Part shown: piece after piece, positions 61,683-64,000 of the stretch | Position numbering within the stretch: the stretch's first letter is position 1 | How the letters are laid out: each line of letters opens with the position of its first letter | Assembly: GCF_028745515.1 (NCBI RefSeq) | Contig: NZ_JAQZSG010000027.1 | Coordinates: forward strand, 1 to 64,000 | Source of the DNA: Paenibacillus thermotolerans | GTDB lineage: Bacteria; Bacillota; Bacilli; Paenibacillales; YIM-B00363 | Length of the DNA: 64,000 bases | Reading direction: 5' to 3' | The notes under the pieces: model-generated | The model's input: the letters and a program-made list of their open reading frames with translations, nothing else | Databases searched by the model: none | Told to the model about the DNA's origin: nothing | Program-made: the position numbers and the translations under genes

Positions 61683-63041
61683 GTGGACAACCATCCCCAA
61701 GAGATCTGGCAAAATGTGCTTCAGGTGCTGCAGACCAAAGTGAGCCGGCCGAGCTTCGACACTTGGCTGAAATCGACGCGTGCGGACCAAATTAATGAAA
61801 CTGCGCTTGTGATTTGCGCGCCTAACAACTTCGCAAGGGAATGGCTTGAGACGAGATATACCCGATTAATCGAGAACGCTGTTCTGGAAGTTACCGGATT
61901 TGAAGTCGAGGTTAAGGTCGTTACCGAGGAGGATCGGGACGTTCCCGCCGGAAACGCCGCGCCTCAGCAGCCCAAACGCGTCGCTCCAGCGGAGCCTGCG
62001 GCGAACGCCGGCGCTTCGATGCTGAATCCGAAATATAAATTTGAGACGTTCGTCATCGGCGCCAACAACCGGTTTGCGCACGCCGCGTCTCTAGCGATCG
62101 CCGAATCGCCCGCGAAGGCGTACAATCCGTTGTTTTTATACGGCGGTGTCGGGCTCGGCAAAACACACTTAATGCATGCGATCGGCCACTACATCATCGA
62201 ACATAATCCGAGCGCGAGGGTGCTTTATTTGTCTTCCGAAAAATTTACGAACGAGTTTATTAACGCCATCCGCGACAACCGCGGCGAAAGCTTTCGAAAT
62301 AAATACCGGAATATCGACATTCTTCTTATAGACGATATTCAGTTTTTGGCCGGCAAAGAACAAACGCAGGAAGAATTTTTCCATACATTCAACTCCCTGC
62401 ACGAGCAAGGGAAGCAAATCGTCATTTCGAGCGACCGGCCGCCGAAGGAAATTCCAACGCTCGAGGAGCGGCTCCGTTCCCGGTTCGAATGGGGCTTGAT
62501 CACCGATATTCAGCCGCCGGATTTAGAGACGCGGATCGCGATTTTGCGCAAGAAAGCCAAAGCCGAAAACCTCGATATACCGAACGAAGCGATGATGTAC
62601 ATCGCCAATCAGATCGACACGAACATCCGGGAGCTGGAAGGCGCGCTCATTCGCGTCGTCGCCTACTCTTCGCTCGTTAACCAGGATATTACGACGCATT
62701 TGGCGGCGGAGGCGCTGAAGGACATCATTCCGAATTCGCGAAACCGCGTCATCACGATCCAAGACATTCAACAGCGGGTCGGGGAATATTACGGTATGAA
62801 GCCGGAAGATTTCAAAGCACGCAAACGGACGAAGGCCGTCGCATTCCCACGGCAAATCGCCATGTATTTGTCCAGGGAACTGACCGATCATTCGCTTCCG
62901 AAAATCGGCGAAGCGTTCGGCGGAAGAGACCACACGACGGTCATCCACGCTCATGAAAAGATCTCCGCTTCCATCCAGCAAGACCAAGAGCTGTTCAAAA
63001 TCATTCAAACGATTCGCGACAAAATAAAAAATCCCTCGTAA
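61683..63041 (+). CDS. dnaA: Chromosomal replication initiator DnaA
   Basis: 452 residues from a GTG preceded by AAGGAGTGAACGCATT. Domain I ([23 protein letters not shown]), a short domain II (about 85-110), AAA+ domain III with Walker [11 protein letters not shown] and Walker [10 protein letters not shown], and DNA-binding domain IV with signature [12 protein letters not shown]. Opens oriC and loads the replicative helicase; probably autoregulated by the DnaA boxes in front of it. Confidence 0.99.
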   Translation: MDNHPQEIWQNVLQVLQTKVSRPSFDTWLKSTRADQINETALVICAPNNFAREWLETRYTRLIENAVLEVTGFEVEVKVVTEEDRDVPAGNAAPQQPKRVAPAEPAANAGASMLNPKYKFETFVIGANNRFAHAASLAIAESPAKAYNPLFLYGGVGLGKTHLMHAIGHYIIEHNPSARVLYLSSEKFTNEFINAIRDNRGESFRNKYRNIDILLIDDIQFLAGKEQTQEEFFHTFNSLHEQGKQIVISSDRPPKEIPTLEERLRSRFEWGLITDIQPPDLETRIAILRKKAKAENLDIPNEAMMYIANQIDTNIRELEGALIRVVAYSSLVNQDITTHLAAEALKDIIPNSRNRVITIQDIQQRVGEYYGMKPEDFKARKRTKAVAFPRQIAMYLSRELTDHSLPKIGEAFGGRDHTTVIHAHEKISASIQQDQELFKIIQTIRDKIKNPS

Positions 63042-63254
63042 TGAACAGCATACGAGAGACAACCATTCAGCACTTTATACACAGTTGATAACTTAACGCA
63101 TTCAGGGAAGTCTATGCACAACTTATTCACATGTGGATAGGCTTCTCTTTCCGTTTTAACGGGAGTTATCCACTATTTCTCCTTCCCTACTACTATGACT
63201 ACGAGTTTTTAAGATATAATTATTACTATATGCCGATGCGGAGTGTGATAGAAC
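63042..63254. other. oriC right part (dnaA-dnaN gap) with DnaA boxes, DnaA-trio-like repeat and AT-rich unwinding region
   Basis: TTATACACA (63075-63083), TTATTCACA and TGTGGATAG (63123-63131 and 63132-63140) and TTATCCACT (about 63165-63173) are followed by CTACTACTATGACTAC (63187-63202). That gives repeated GAT trios on the opposite strand, and AT-rich DNA follows (about 63206-63231). This is the layout of the Bacillus DNA-unwinding element. Confidence 0.85.
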
Positions 63255-64000
63255 TTGAAATTCAGCATTTTGAAATCCTTCTTAAACGAATCCATCCAAC
63301 ATGTAAATAAAGCGATCTCCAGCCGAACGACGATTCCGATTTTAAGCGGGATTAAGATTGAGGCTTCCGCGGCCGGGTTGACGTTAGTAGCCAGCGATAC
63401 CGATATTTCCATCCAAAGCTTTATACCCGCCGAGATCGACGGAGAACCGATTATCCGAATGGAACGCACGGGCAGCGTGGTCGTTCCCGCCAAATTTTTC
63501 GTGGAAATCGTTCGAAAGCTGCCGTCGTCGGAAGTTAACATCGAAGTTGCCGAAAACCACCAAATCGGCATTCAATCCGGAACGACGGAAATTCAGCTTG
63601 CCGGCCTCGATCCGGAGGAGTTCCCGCTGCTTCCGCGCCTTTCCGAAAATCAAACCGTTACAATGCCGAGCGAAGTGCTTCGTTCCATGATTCGGCAAGT
63701 CGTATATGCCGTAACGACGAATGAATCGACGCCGATTTTGACCGGTGTTTTATGGAGCCTCGAGAACGGGAGACTCAAGATGGTCGCGACCGACCGCCAC
63801 CGGTTGGCAAGCATCGAGCGTCCGATCGACTGCTCGCCGGAGCTTCGATTTCATAATATTGTGATTTCAGGGAAAAATTTATCCGAGCTCAGCAAAATTA
63901 TGCCTGAACAAAACACATTGATCGATATTGTCGTCGCGGACAATCAAGTGTTGTTCAGAGCGGGTAATGTTCTGTTTTATACAAGAATATTAGACGGCAC
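63255..64000 (+). CDS. dnaN: DNA polymerase III beta sliding clamp (partial, runs off the window)
   Basis: Starts at a TTG (GGAGTGTGATAGAAC upstream) giving MKFSILKSFLNESIQHVNKA. Further conserved segments are ISSRTTIPILSGIKIEA, RTGSVVVPAKFFVEIVRKLP and MVATDRHRLA. 248 codons are present, about two thirds of the expected 380; the 3' end lies beyond position 64000. Ring-shaped processivity factor of DNA polymerase III. Confidence 0.97.
   Translation, partial: MKFSILKSFLNESIQHVNKAISSRTTIPILSGIKIEASAAGLTLVASDTDISIQSFIPAEIDGEPIIRMERTGSVVVPAKFFVEIVRKLPSSEVNIEVAENHQIGIQSGTTEIQLAGLDPEEFPLLPRLSENQTVTMPSEVLRSMIRQVVYAVTTNESTPILTGVLWSLENGRLKMVATDRHRLASIERPIDCSPELRFHNIVISGKNLSELSKIMPEQNTLIDIVVADNQVLFRAGNVLFYTRILDG

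Overview
The window is chromosomal DNA from a Gram-positive, endospore-forming member of the Bacillales, most likely Paenibacillaceae (Paenibacillus or Cohnella type). The evidence is the gene order around the replication origin (rpmH-rnpA-yidC-jag-mnmE-mnmG-rsmG-noc-soj-spo0J, with dnaA and dnaN on the other side), the walR-walK-walH-walI-walJ-htrA-rlmH block, spore genes such as yyaC, and a moderately GC-rich base composition. No strain can be named from the sequence alone.

Layout. 1-8.3 kb is an accessory stretch: a DUF1761 membrane protein, a POT peptide transporter, a DinB/WYL-regulator pair, a GIY-YIG protein, a MidA-like methyltransferase with C-terminal TPRs preceded by an unreported 45-codon gene, and a TetR/NorA-like efflux pair with two visible operator sequences. 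8.5-11.6 kb is a visibly AT-rich island abutting the 3' end of rlmH. It holds a P-loop ATPase whose C-terminal winged helix and zinc ribbon are shifted out of frame by one base, a divergent two-TM membrane protein with a coiled coil, and a small trailing gene. I regard this as the best candidate for an undescribed, possibly defence-type, system. 11.6-29.3 kb is core: rlmH, a CxxH/CxxC protein, htrA, the complete Wal signalling operon, an M23/LysM/G5 cell-wall hydrolase, purA, dnaB, rplI, gdpP, a DUF2232 protein and a MazG-like protein.

29.4-42.5 kb is a sugar-utilisation locus read on the minus strand: a binding protein and two permeases of a CUT1 ABC importer (no ATPase gene present), a GH66 dextranase-type lipoprotein, a YesM/YesN-type two-component system, a second binding protein placed with the kinase rather than with the permeases, a ThuA-like protein and two Gfo/Idh/MocA oxidoreductases. 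A near-consensus cre box lies over the promoter of the first binding protein. The locus probably senses, cuts and imports an alpha-glucan oligosaccharide, with the last three genes modifying sugars in the cytoplasm.

42.6-51.7 kb contains two small-protein operons missed by simple ORF calling, the rpsF-ssb-rpsR operon with a probable S6:S18 leader, yjzC, a CPBP protease, tRNA-Ser(CGA) with a degenerate tRNA-like partial duplicate and duplicated terminator, an MscS channel, yyaC and a cysteine desulfurase-like enzyme. 51.8-64 kb is the origin region. It contains soj/spo0J with a perfect parS inside spo0J, noc, a second fully palindromic parS-like site near noc, the tRNA-modification genes, yidC/jag, rnpA/rpmH, and a bipartite oriC with DnaA boxes on both sides of dnaA. 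dnaN runs off the right end.
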